Source: Candidatus Gastranaerophilales bacterium (GTDB lineage: Bacteria > Cyanobacteriota > Vampirovibrionia > Gastranaerophilales > Gastranaerophilaceae). From it: a stretch of 64,000 nt of DNA. Position numbers and translations under genes: made by a program. Location: assembly GCA_944327225.1 (NCBI GenBank), contig CALVGZ010000006.1, forward strand, positions 1 through 64,000, read 5' to 3'. The notes beneath the pieces are model-generated. The model saw only the letters and a program-made list of their open reading frames with translations, was not told where the DNA came from and did no database searches. Of this stretch, positions 53,496-62,119 are shown in pieces. Within the stretch, counting starts at the first letter, position 1, and each line of letters begins with the position of its first letter.

Positions 53496-53496
53496 A

Positions 53497-55116
53497 TTAC
53501 ATTCCAATTTGCCATTTTTTTATAAATTCTTTTTCAATATTTTCCAAAAGTTCATAATCAATTAAAAGCTCCTCAAAAGGAAATTTTGACAAAGAATATT
53601 TTTTATAGTTTATATCGGAGTATACACAATTTTCAATCCTCGCCCCAAATTGCAAGCCGTCTTTGGTTTTACCGTATAGACCCGGTTCTATAGAATGTAC
53701 TTGATAAGGCATAATTATATCTTTACTATTTAACGAAAGACACGGAGGATTTTGATGAACAGAAGTTCCAATGCCATGCCCTAATCCATGATCAAAATAG
53801 AATCCATCTTTATTACATTCTGATAAGATTTTTCTTGCCATATTATCAAGTTTTTTGGAATCCGTCTCGTTTGACATATAACATCTGATAAATGCTTTCA
53901 AAACGTATGTATATATTTTCTTGTATAATTGGGAAGGATTTTTACCGAAATAAAAAGTACGGGTTATATCCGTCGCATACCCGTTAGACCAATAACCACC
54001 GCAATCTAAAAGAATAATACTTTCATCATTTAAAATTTTATTTTTATCATAAGATGAATAATGAATTGACGCAGTATTTTCATTCAAAGACAATATTGTT
54101 TTAAAGGAAGTTGAAATTGCACCTGTTTTCAATAACTCCTCTTCAAAAATTTTAACCAAGTCACACTCGCTTAATCCTATTCTTAATTTATTTTTAAAAC
54201 TTAAAATTGCAGTGTCTAATTTTTTATAACATTTTTTTAAATAATCAATCTCGGACTTTAATTTAACCGAAGAAATTAAAGACAAACAAGATTTTTTATC
54301 TTCCTTTGGTTTTTTTATTGATAAAAAATTATCCAAAGTAATATCCTGATATCTAAACTCGATTTCATCATCAATAGAATTAATAAAATTCTTAAAAGCA
54401 CTAAGCTTCATATATTTTAAATTTTCAATTTTATCAGCATACGAAGGATTATCCAAAAAAAGAACGTAATTTGAATTTTTTAAATCAAGATACAAAATAG
54501 AACGAAAAGTTGAAGAGTTCATAGTTTGAAAACTTCTTAAATTAGTAAGCCAACAAATATCATCAAGATTAAAAATAACAATTTTACATTTTTTAGGATA
54601 TAACTTTTTTAATTTGTTCATTTTAGAAGAAAAATCGTTTTTGTAAACTTTTTTATCTGCTAAAAATACAGGGGCTTTTTTTATTAAATCATAATTTTTA
54701 ATATACTTTTCTGGAATTTTATAAGTTCTTAAATCAAAATACTTATCGAACATTAGATAATCCGAAAGCTTAACATCAATGGGAATATGCAAAATAGAAT
54801 TTTGTGGATAATTTTTTTTAAATGCTTCAAAAAAGGTTTCCCCAAGGGGCATCTTATATATTTCTATATCCTGAAAAACTTGTTTCTCAACCAAAATATG
54901 ATATCTTGAATCAACAAAAATCTTTATCTTGCCTGTTTTATCCATTATAGCTTCGCCGCAACTTCCTGAAAAATTCGTCAAAATATTTAACGGCGAACCC
55001 TTAAAGGGTGTGTTAAAATATGAGTCAACAGATTTTAAAAGTAAAAATTCACCCTCTTTTAAAATATCCGAATATATTTTTATTTGACTGTTTGTTTTTA
55101 TACTCTTCATCTCCAT
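53497..55116 (-). CDS. M24-family aminopeptidase (Xaa-Pro type)
   Basis: The 539 residues have a creatinase-type N-terminal domain and a C-terminal pita-bread catalytic domain. All metal ligands are visible: Asp in LLDCGGYWSNGYATDITRTF (two), His in FDHGLGHGIGTSVHQNP, Glu in VHSIEPGLYG and Glu in FGARIENCVY. Length and layout match the larger AMPP enzymes that remove N-terminal residues before proline. A cytoplasmic location is likely. It lies between yjbQ and the methyltransferase gene in one run. Confidence 0.92.
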   Translation of the reverse strand: MEMKSIKTNSQIKIYSDILKEGEFLLLKSVDSYFNTPFKGSPLNILTNFSGSCGEAIMDKTGKIKIFVDSRYHILVEKQVFQDIEIYKMPLGETFFEAFKKNYPQNSILHIPIDVKLSDYLMFDKYFDLRTYKIPEKYIKNYDLIKKAPVFLADKKVYKNDFSSKMNKLKKLYPKKCKIVIFNLDDICWLTNLRSFQTMNSSTFRSILYLDLKNSNYVLFLDNPSYADKIENLKYMKLSAFKNFINSIDDEIEFRYQDITLDNFLSIKKPKEDKKSCLSLISSVKLKSEIDYLKKCYKKLDTAILSFKNKLRIGLSECDLVKIFEEELLKTGAISTSFKTILSLNENTASIHYSSYDKNKILNDESIILLDCGGYWSNGYATDITRTFYFGKNPSQLYKKIYTYVLKAFIRCYMSNETDSKKLDNMARKILSECNKDGFYFDHGLGHGIGTSVHQNPPCLSLNSKDIIMPYQVHSIEPGLYGKTKDGLQFGARIENCVYSDINYKKYSLSKFPFEELLIDYELLENIEKEFIKKWQIGM

Positions 55117-55124
55117 CCGACTGT

Positions 55125-55541
55125 TTAAAACGCAGCACTTACCACAATTTCTCTAATCCTTGGTTTATTATCAAAATCAATTAAAACTATTTGTTGCCAA
55201 TTACCAAGCTCCAACTTACCCTCACATACAGGGACACTAATTGAATTACCGAGCAAAGTTGCCCTAAGATGAGAATACCCGTTTCCGTCATGCCACTTTT
55301 TATCATGCTCATAAACCCTATTAACAGGTACAATATTGTTTAAAACCTCAGGCAAATCAACCACAAGTCCTGGTTCATATTCAAGCGTAATCACCGATGC
55401 CGTAGAAGCAACAACAAATACATTAACAATTCCGTTAACTATATCAAAACCGGACACAATCCCTTGTACTTTGGACGAAATATCAATTATATCATCAAAA
55501 CCTTTTGTTGAGATTGTAAACTTTTCAATTTTTATACTCAT
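55125..55541 (-). CDS. yjbQ: YjbQ/UPF0047 family protein
   Basis: A 138-residue protein of the TIGR00149 family, recognised by VFVVASTASVITLEYEPGLV, the metal-site WHDGNGYSHLRATLLG and LGNWQQIVLIDFD. Members have weak thiamine-phosphate synthase activity in complementation, but the true role is not settled. The ATG at 55541 is preferred to an in-frame GTG (55556) because the latter overlaps the -10 box. TATAAT lies 6 bases before the ATG. Confidence 0.92.
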   Translation of the reverse strand: MSIKIEKFTISTKGFDDIIDISSKVQGIVSGFDIVNGIVNVFVVASTASVITLEYEPGLVVDLPEVLNNIVPVNRVYEHDKKWHDGNGYSHLRATLLGNSISVPVCEGKLELGNWQQIVLIDFDNKPRIREIVVSAAF

Positions 55542-55547
55542 TCTTTT

Positions 55548-55575
55548 ATTATACACTTCAATACTACATAAACAA
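55548..55575 (-). promoter_or_regulatory. Promoter of yjbQ, leaderless type
   Basis: On the minus strand TTGTTT (55575-55570), a 16-base spacer and TATAAT (55553-55548), then AAAAGA and the ATG at 55541. No ribosome-binding site. The region lies within the end of the upstream membrane-protein gene. Confidence 0.65.
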
Positions 55576-57669
55576 GGGAGCTAAAGTTATAGCCAAAATA
55601 GCTAAAAAATTCATTAAATTTTTTAATACAGGAATAAATAATTCTCTTATAGAATCAAATACTTCATCGTTTTGAACTAAAATTGCATATTCATCAGACA
55701 AATTTGAATTTTCATACTCTTGTCTTAAATATTTTTTCGCATTTCTTACAACAACGGAAGAATTGCTCGCAAAAAACAACAAGCAGGAAGATACTAAAAT
55801 AGCACCCAAAATCAATCCACCAACTGCTTCTGATTTCAAATAAAATGCAATTAACAAAAATATAATAAAAATTACAAAAGCATAAAAAATGGCTTGAATA
55901 GTTGAATTCTTAGATGCAATGCCGACACACTGCTCATAATCTGGTCTCATTTCAAAACGTAAAATTTGAGGAAAATTTCTAAATTGCCTTTTTGCCTCTA
56001 CAACGAGCCTTTTTGAAGTTTTATTCAATCCGCTCAAAACAAAAGCAATATATAAAAATGGCAAGGAAGCACCAATAAAAAGAGAGGCTAAAACATAAGG
56101 ATTTAATATATCAATCATCTCCAATTCAGCTACAAAAGTATATGCTATAAGAAGAAGTACAGAAGACAATATTGAAGCAGCATTAAAAAAATTTTTGCCA
56201 AATGTCGCACAATTAATTGCTACCTCACCTATATAATTTGCCTGTTTAGTATCCTTCACTTCAAAATCATTATTTTCATAATATTTAAGAATTTGATTTG
56301 AAGAACTTAAAACAACAGAATAAGTATTAGCACAAAGAATTACACCCATCACAGAAATCATCGAAAGAACCGATAAGCTAATTCCATATATTCCAAACAA
56401 CGGAGATTCTATGCCACCAACAATAATAAATGACAAAACAATATTTAAGGCAATTGACAAAATAGGTGCAAAAACACTCATAAACCCTTCCCTTAAAGAC
56501 TGCAAAAAAGTCGGCAAAAAACCCGAAATTGCAATATTTGCAACATTGCGAACGGGCTTCAAATTTGAAGAAATATAATTTGCATTTATAAAACAAATCA
56601 AAATAGAACAAAATGAACCGAGTATAACCGAATAAATTAAAGAAATACCGTCAGGAATCCATAATTTAATACAATAAAAAGATAATGCACAAAGTAAAAT
56701 CACTGATTTTACAACAGAAGAATAAATAATTCTTGCTTGACTTTTTGATTTACTTATTTTCAACAGCAATATAACAAAAATTGATGCAAAAACCCCGCTT
56801 GCACATATTATTATAGGTAAAAAGCAACCCATCAAATTATACGCAAAAGCACCAATTGTCATAGAAGCAATCAAAACAGAACAAAAAATCAATAACATAT
56901 CTGACACAACGGAATTAACACCAAAAATCATTCTTGAAACCCCTTCTAACAATATAAGAGGTGAACGTTTATCGGCTAAATCTATATCTGCAATATAGTT
57001 TGAAACAATTCCCGAAGCACAAGAAGAAGATCTTTTAATAATTGCCGAAGAAACAGTACTAAACATACAAGGAACACAAGCACCCAATAAAAAACCGTTT
57101 ATAATTTGATAATCTTTAAACAAATGAAACAATATAACAATAACACTTAAACAAATTCCAACACTCATCATAGTGGAAACAACGCCCGAATTGAATGCCA
57201 ATCTTGAAGCACAATTACTTGATTCATCTATTGCTTTCACAACACGAACTTCAGTTCTTGAACATATAAATAATGAAACATAATGTGACACAAAAAAAGT
57301 CAAAGCACCAGAAATAAAAGATATTAGATAAGGAATGCTCATTTTTTTAACAATAAAATAAGACGTAAAAATCAACAAAATTAAAAAAATTTTAAACTGC
57401 TGTTTTAAAAAAATTAAAGCCCCTCGATGAAAATAATCGACTATTTTTTGAACAGAAGAATCTTTATAACAATATAAAATATTTTCCAAAATTTTAACCG
57501 AAGCCAATAAAATACTCACTGCACCTGCAAAAAGACCAACCCATTTAGACTTTGTTGAAGTAATATCAACAAAGTAAACAAGATAACCTTGATAAAGAGC
57601 AATTATCAAAAAAAGCCAAACAAAAAAATTCCAAAATATTAATCTCTTTTTAATTCTATTTCTATCCAT
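55564..57669 (-). CDS. Membrane pyrophosphatase homologue lacking catalytic residues
   Basis: A 701-residue, intact, highly hydrophobic protein that follows the ion-pumping membrane pyrophosphatase family along its whole length: HRGALIFLKQQFKIF, SGALTFFVSHYVSLF, RLVVEAKRQFRNFPQIL, RPDYEQCVGIASKNS and RNAKKYLRQEY all have clear counterparts. But the catalytic loop DDPRNP...DNVGDNVGD is replaced by LADKRSP...EGVSRMIFGVNSVVSD (residues about 231-256), and the C-terminal GDTVGDPxKDTSGPS by NDEVFDSIRELFIP. It cannot be an ordinary pyrophosphatase. It may be a regulatory or structural paralogue. AAGAG precedes the ATG. Confidence 0.85.
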   Translation of the reverse strand: MDRNRIKKRLIFWNFFVWLFLIIALYQGYLVYFVDITSTKSKWVGLFAGAVSILLASVKILENILYCYKDSSVQKIVDYFHRGALIFLKQQFKIFLILLIFTSYFIVKKMSIPYLISFISGALTFFVSHYVSLFICSRTEVRVVKAIDESSNCASRLAFNSGVVSTMMSVGICLSVIVILFHLFKDYQIINGFLLGACVPCMFSTVSSAIIKRSSSCASGIVSNYIADIDLADKRSPLILLEGVSRMIFGVNSVVSDMLLIFCSVLIASMTIGAFAYNLMGCFLPIIICASGVFASIFVILLLKISKSKSQARIIYSSVVKSVILLCALSFYCIKLWIPDGISLIYSVILGSFCSILICFINANYISSNLKPVRNVANIAISGFLPTFLQSLREGFMSVFAPILSIALNIVLSFIIVGGIESPLFGIYGISLSVLSMISVMGVILCANTYSVVLSSSNQILKYYENNDFEVKDTKQANYIGEVAINCATFGKNFFNAASILSSVLLLIAYTFVAELEMIDILNPYVLASLFIGASLPFLYIAFVLSGLNKTSKRLVVEAKRQFRNFPQILRFEMRPDYEQCVGIASKNSTIQAIFYAFVIFIIFLLIAFYLKSEAVGGLILGAILVSSCLLFFASNSSVVVRNAKKYLRQEYENSNLSDEYAILVQNDEVFDSIRELFIPVLKNLMNFLAILAITLAPLFM

Positions 57670-57719
57670 ACAACTCTTAAACCGTATGTTACAAAAGTAT
57701 TATATTAGAAAAAAATATT

Positions 57720-58508
57720 TTAATAAATAAAATATCTGCTTTTTATTAAGTTTAACTTTTTTTCATCCAATAGTACAGTTATAGCTGCATTTATACAATT
57801 TAACAAATCTTTAGAATGTTCGTCTTTTCTTATTGCTACAGCATAATACTCTCTTGAATACGCTCTATTAACAATTTTAAACCTGCCGTCATTATATCCA
57901 GCAAGAATACAGTCATCACCTAAAATTGCGTCAACTTGCGAATTTAACAAAAGATTATACGCTTCATTATAAGTCCTTGCTCCGATTAAACGTGCATTTG
58001 GAGCAATTAAACGAGATATTTTCTCGCCGGTAGTTCCCATAACCACTGCCAATCTGCCATTCTTATTAAAATATTGCAAATGCGAAATTTTTGATGTTTT
58101 CCTTACCATAATTTTTTGGTTTGCTACAAAATAAGGAATAGAAAAGCTCATTACAAGTTTTCTCTTTTCATTTATACTCATTGTCGCAACAAGAATATCA
58201 ACTTCTTTTGAATTTAATTTTTGAATACGATTTTGAGCATTCACCTTAACAAACTTAATATTTGCAGGAGAATCATTTTTAAAAATATAATTTGCAATAT
58301 TGTGTGCTATTTCTATATCAATTCCGACTAATTTACCATCCTTATAATATCCAAACGGCGGAGAATCACTTTTAACACCGACTATCAAGTAACCTCTTTT
58401 TTTTATAGCATCCATATCGCTCAATTCTGTTTTATTCTTTAAAAAAGAACAGCCTGCCAGCACAATAACAAATAAAAAAATTATTAATAAAGATATGTAC
58501 TTTTTCAT
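57720..58508 (-). CDS. Amino-acid-type substrate-binding lipoprotein
   Basis: The signal peptide ends in a lipobox (IVLAGCSF, Cys20), so the protein is lipid-anchored. The remainder is a family 3 extracellular solute-binding domain: GYLIVGVKSDSPPFGYYKDG, LVGIDIEIAHNIAN, DILVATMSINEKRKLVMSFS and AILGDDCILAGYND. Such proteins deliver polar amino acids to an ABC transporter, but no permease or ATPase gene is nearby, so it is an orphan. A -10 box lies 6 bases before the ATG. Confidence 0.9.
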   Translation of the reverse strand: MKKYISLLIIFLFVIVLAGCSFLKNKTELSDMDAIKKRGYLIVGVKSDSPPFGYYKDGKLVGIDIEIAHNIANYIFKNDSPANIKFVKVNAQNRIQKLNSKEVDILVATMSINEKRKLVMSFSIPYFVANQKIMVRKTSKISHLQYFNKNGRLAVVMGTTGEKISRLIAPNARLIGARTYNEAYNLLLNSQVDAILGDDCILAGYNDGRFKIVNRAYSREYYAVAIRKDEHSKDLLNCINAAITVLLDEKKLNLIKSRYFIY

Positions 58509-58514
58509 AAAAAT

Positions 58515-58524
58515 ATTCTATCAT
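58515..58524. promoter_or_regulatory. Overlapping divergent -10 boxes, both leaderless type
   Basis: Minus strand TAGAAT (58520-58515) lies 6 bases before the ATG at 58508. Plus strand TATCAT (58519-58524) lies 7 bases before the ATG at 58532. The two boxes share two bases in a 23-base intergenic region, and neither gene has a ribosome-binding site. Confidence 0.6.
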
Positions 58525-58531
58525 AAATTTT

Positions 58532-59362
58532 ATGAAAGAAATTATAACAAACCTAATTTTTTGCACGCTTGGTGCTTTTTTAGCAGCATTTGCACTTGAA
58601 TGTTTTTTAGTGCCAAATCAAATAATTGATGGTGGAATTGTTGGTATATCAATTATGGCAAGTTACATAACAAAAATAAACCTTGGTATATTTCTGATTA
58701 TTTTAAATATACCTTTTGTTCTTCTTGCATTAAATGAATTTGGGAAAAAATTCATATTTACCGCACTATATAGTGTTATAGCATTGGCCGGGTTTGTTAA
58801 TTTTTACCATAATATACCAAAAGTTACAGATGATTTACTTTTATCGGCTCTTTTTGGCGGCGGAATTCTGGGAGTTGGAGTCGGCATTGTTTTAAAAAAT
58901 AATGCTTGTATGGATGGAACTGAAATTCTGGCTATGAAAATTTCAAAAAAATATCCGTATTCGGTTGGCGAAATAATAATGTTTATAAATATATTTATAT
59001 TCATAAGTGCAGGTTTCTTATACGGTTGGGAACAGGCAATGTACTCAACTTTAACTTATCTCATTGCTTATAGGGCAATAGACAGTATTGTACAAGGTTT
59101 AAGTGAAGAAAAATCAATAAGAATTATATCTGACAAGGGTCGAGAATTAGGTCAGGCGATAATCGAAAATTTAAATAAAACCGTAACATATATCGATGCA
59201 CAGGGCGGATACAGCAAAGCCAAAAAAACGATGGTATACTGTGTAGTTCCAAGAATTGAACTGTACAAATTAAAAGAACTTGTCTTGTCAATTGATAAAG
59301 ATGCTTTTTTATCAACGGAAAATGTCCATGAAGTTTTCGGAAAAAGATATAAAAAGAAATAA
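58532..59362 (+). CDS. YitT-family membrane protein
   Basis: A 276-residue protein with five to six membrane helices (DUF161 half, with GGGILGVGVGIVLKNNACMD) and a cytoplasmic DUF2179 domain from about residue 195 (VTYIDAQGGYSKAKKTMVYC). The substrate and transport role of the family are not established. It starts divergently from the binding lipoprotein gene and ends next to a convergent hydrolase gene. Confidence 0.9.
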   Translation: MKEIITNLIFCTLGAFLAAFALECFLVPNQIIDGGIVGISIMASYITKINLGIFLIILNIPFVLLALNEFGKKFIFTALYSVIALAGFVNFYHNIPKVTDDLLLSALFGGGILGVGVGIVLKNNACMDGTEILAMKISKKYPYSVGEIIMFINIFIFISAGFLYGWEQAMYSTLTYLIAYRAIDSIVQGLSEEKSIRIISDKGRELGQAIIENLNKTVTYIDAQGGYSKAKKTMVYCVVPRIELYKLKELVLSIDKDAFLSTENVHEVFGKRYKKK

Positions 59363-60106
59363 TTAATTTATAAAATTAACAATATCATTTATGCTTTCAG
59401 GGTTAACTTTTAAAAGCTGATTTCCTGGCCCGCCCAAAGGATATGTTTTAATTATCGGTTTTGTTTTTGTATAGAAATTAAACAAAATCTTATCCGACTT
59501 TGAAAGTAAAACCAAAAACTTAGTATCTGAATAATTTGCAACTTTATAAGGAATATATAGACCCTTAAAGTTTAACATTGGAGAAATCATAACGAACTTT
59601 ACAGGCTCTTTTTTCATCAATTTTCCTGCCAAAATCCCTGTACTTGCACCAATGTCAGCACCAACTATAATTACATCATCACAATTAATATAAGGATAAT
59701 TAGCTTTTATATAACTCACTGATTGAATCACATCATCGGGAAGTTTTCTCCAATCATTTTGCGTGAATTTATATCTGGACTTCAATTTTAAACTTTCATT
59801 ATAAACCGACCGTCCATGTCCTCTTAAATCCATTGCCAATACATTAAAATCTTTTGCTCTCAATGCCAAAGCTAAATCTTTCCAAGCATAAGAATTCAAA
59901 CCGAAAGAATGCAATAAAATTACAAGAGGCTTATCTGACTTATTTTGTGCAAAATAAATATCACCTGACAAAATAAACTTATCTTTTGTAACAAATTCAA
60001 TCTTGTGTTTAATTGAAGGTTCTTTTTTCTTTTTCTTAGCAGCAAAAGCAGCACTAAAAGAAAAAAACAAAACAAAAACAATTAAAAAAGAAATTATTTT
60101 TTTCAT
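59363..60106 (-). CDS. Exported alpha/beta hydrolase-fold protein without nucleophile
   Basis: A signal peptide (IISFLIVFVLFFSFSAAFAA) is followed by a basic lysine run and an alpha/beta hydrolase fold: LVILLHSFGLNSYAWKDLAL, LAMDLRGHGRSVYN. The nucleophile elbow reads IIVGADIGASTGI, with Asp where Ser is usual. The C-terminal histidine position reads GGPGNQLL, with no histidine. The acid residue (LSKSDKILF) is kept. Ordinary esterase chemistry is unlikely unless Asp serves as nucleophile as in dehalogenases. TAAAAT lies 7 bases before the ATG. Confidence 0.8.
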   Translation of the reverse strand: MKKIISFLIVFVLFFSFSAAFAAKKKKKEPSIKHKIEFVTKDKFILSGDIYFAQNKSDKPLVILLHSFGLNSYAWKDLALALRAKDFNVLAMDLRGHGRSVYNESLKLKSRYKFTQNDWRKLPDDVIQSVSYIKANYPYINCDDVIIVGADIGASTGILAGKLMKKEPVKFVMISPMLNFKGLYIPYKVANYSDTKFLVLLSKSDKILFNFYTKTKPIIKTYPLGGPGNQLLKVNPESINDIVNFIN

Positions 60107-60113
60107 AATAATA

Positions 60114-60119
60114 ATTTTA
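60114..60119 (-). promoter_or_regulatory. -10 box of the hydrolase-fold gene, leaderless type
   Basis: TAAAAT on the minus strand (60119-60114), then 7 bases and the ATG at 60106. No ribosome-binding site is present. Confidence 0.45.
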
Positions 60120-60230
60120 ACAAATAAGGCACATTTTTTATATTTTTACAAAAAATTACAACTTTTAGAGGAAATTAAAAAAAGTAACTAAAGTAAAAAT
60201 TTATTTTTGACGAAAATATGAACATATCAA

Positions 60231-60308
60231 ATTTTGATATAGAGCGAAGGCTCTTTATCAAAACCTCCTCCCCAAGTCTAGTAGCCGCCTTATGACGGCT
60301 TTTTTTTG
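60231..60308 (+). ncRNA. Candidate small RNA with C-rich single-stranded motif
   Basis: Hairpin 1: TTTTGATA (60232-60239) with TATCAAAA (60256-60263), a T-T mismatch, then AGAGC/GCTCT closing a GAAG loop. A single-stranded CCTCCTCCCC follows at 60264-60273. Hairpin 2 is a terminator (AGCCG 60283-60287 with CGGCT 60296-60300) and a run of eight T. C-rich loops of this type are used by small RNAs to bind ribosome-binding sites. TTGACG at 60207 could be a -35 box, but the -10 box is not clear. Confidence 0.6.
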
Positions 60309-60311
60309 TTT

Positions 60312-61340
60312 TTAAAAGTAACCTAATAATTCATCTATAATTTTTTTAGCATCTGCTACGATTTTATAGTCTGCATATTTAAATATTTCCGCTTTTTCAT
60401 CAGAATTTATAGCTATAATCTTTTTAGAATTTTTCATTCCGACAACATGCTGAACAGCTCCCGAAATTCCAAAAGTTATATATAAATCCGGACTAACAGT
60501 TGAACCGGTTTGCCCGATTTGATATTCCTTAGAAACCAAATTCAAATCTACAACTTTTCTTGATGCACCGAATTTAGCATTGATTTTATCCGCTAATTTT
60601 TTTAATTTATCAAAATATTCAGGATTTTTACCCATATACAAGCCATACCCAGCAGCTAATATAATTTTTGAATTATCAAAATCAACATCGTTCTTTTCTT
60701 TTTCAAAAAAAGAACGTAACAATTTTACCCTAGTTTCATTTATCGGATATTTAAGATTATATTCAAAAAATCTATTCGATATATCATCTGACCCCAAAGT
60801 AAAATCAGCAACAAAGGTCTTTGGACGTACAGTTGCACACTGTGGATTCTTTTTAGATAAAATAGTTGCCATTAATTCAGAACCAAAAGTCGGACGAGTA
60901 GCAGCAAGCATAATGTTTTCATTTTTCTTAATTAGCTCCAATCCAGTGCAATCAGCAACAAGACCGACATCAAGCATAGTAGTGATTCTTGGAGCGAGAA
61001 TTCTTCCATAAGGTGTTGCAGGAAATAAAATTATTTCACAAGGATTTGAAGAAAAATATTCCATAAACGAAAGTGAAAATACATTCTGAGAAAAAGTGTC
61101 CAAAGACTCATCCTTAATATGAACAAAGTAATCCAAACCCGCAAGAAAAGCTTTTCTTACAGAATCCATATCTATATTTTTACATAAAACAATTCCCACA
61201 ACCTCAAAATCATTATTTTCACAATCAATTTCTTTTGCTGAAATTTTTAGTTGTCTGGCCTTAGTTATCAGCTCGTAAGAAACATCACTTAGAGTATTAT
61301 TATTTAAATCTGATTCTAAGTATACCGCAATTTTACCCAT
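60312..61340 (-). CDS. etfA: Electron transfer flavoprotein alpha subunit
   Basis: The 342 residues end with the FAD-binding domain: GASRKVVDLNLVS, YQIGQTGSTVSPDLYITFGI, SGAVQHVVGMKNSKKIIAIN and ADYKIVADAKKIIDELL. The N-terminal half resembles EtfB-like folds, as usual. It starts on the last base of etfB's stop codon region, so both are cotranslated. No acyl-CoA dehydrogenase gene is nearby, so its electron donor is not visible. Confidence 0.93.
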   Translation of the reverse strand: MGKIAVYLESDLNNNTLSDVSYELITKARQLKISAKEIDCENNDFEVVGIVLCKNIDMDSVRKAFLAGLDYFVHIKDESLDTFSQNVFSLSFMEYFSSNPCEIILFPATPYGRILAPRITTMLDVGLVADCTGLELIKKNENIMLAATRPTFGSELMATILSKKNPQCATVRPKTFVADFTLGSDDISNRFFEYNLKYPINETRVKLLRSFFEKEKNDVDFDNSKIILAAGYGLYMGKNPEYFDKLKKLADKINAKFGASRKVVDLNLVSKEYQIGQTGSTVSPDLYITFGISGAVQHVVGMKNSKKIIAINSDEKAEIFKYADYKIVADAKKIIDELLGYF

Positions 61341-62116
61341 TACTCATTAACCTTTAACATCAATTCAACAATTTGTTTCGAAATATTATCTTTAATTTCA
61401 ACTGTATTTTTTGAAAACTCCGGCTTAAAAGCACGATAAACCATGGTAGGAGAACCCATTATTCCTATATCTTCTCTTTTTAAATCCAATTGACCCGCAT
61501 TGACAACATTAACCAAAACATCCTGTGCCCTGATATAATCATCGATTTTCGGTTTATATGTCTCCTTTAAAGGTTTTTTTACAGCAATTAAACAAGGAGT
61601 AGAAACTTCAAACATATTAATAACATTATTTATCTTTTGAGAAACAATTGCAGCATTTTTATCTGCATTATGAATTTCAACAACATTTGTAACATCCGGA
61701 ATATCAAGCATCTGAGCCAAACTAACCGGAGTTTGAGCAGTGTCTCCATCTGAAGCTATTTGTCCGGTTAAAACTATATCATAATCTTTAATAATCTTAC
61801 TTATCGCACAAGCTAAAATTTTTGCAGTTGCATAAGTATCAGAACCCGAAAATAGTTTATCTGATAACAAAATCCCCTTGTCTGCACCTTTAGCAATAGC
61901 ATATTTTACAACATCCATAGCCTGCATTGGACCCATTGAAAGTGCAGTAATAGTTACATCTTTGAATTGCTTTTTTATTTTTACCGCATAATCAATAGCC
62001 CACTCATCGTTTTGATTCAACCTTGAAAGCATATTGGTTCTATCCAGATTGTTATCTTTTGTCCACTTTATATCATCTACATCGGGTACTTGTTTTACAC
62101 AAACAATAATATTCAT
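61340..62116 (-). CDS. etfB: Electron transfer flavoprotein beta subunit
   Basis: A 258-residue subunit with the family opening IIVCVKQVPDVDDIKW, the NQNDEWAIDYAVKIK segment, ALSMGPMQAMDVVKYAIAKG and DYDIVLTGQIASDGDTAQ. The AMP/FAD-binding loop is present. Its gene lies 3 bases after the SIS-domain gene and abuts etfA, making a three-gene operon. Confidence 0.93.
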   Translation of the reverse strand: MNIIVCVKQVPDVDDIKWTKDNNLDRTNMLSRLNQNDEWAIDYAVKIKKQFKDVTITALSMGPMQAMDVVKYAIAKGADKGILLSDKLFSGSDTYATAKILACAISKIIKDYDIVLTGQIASDGDTAQTPVSLAQMLDIPDVTNVVEIHNADKNAAIVSQKINNVINMFEVSTPCLIAVKKPLKETYKPKIDDYIRAQDVLVNVVNAGQLDLKREDIGIMGSPTMVYRAFKPEFSKNTVEIKDNISKQIVELMLKVNE

Positions 62117-62119
62117 AAA

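Noticed and set aside
55564-57669. Functional proton-pumping pyrophosphatase
   Set aside because: The fold is clear but none of the pyrophosphate- and magnesium-binding aspartate motifs survives.
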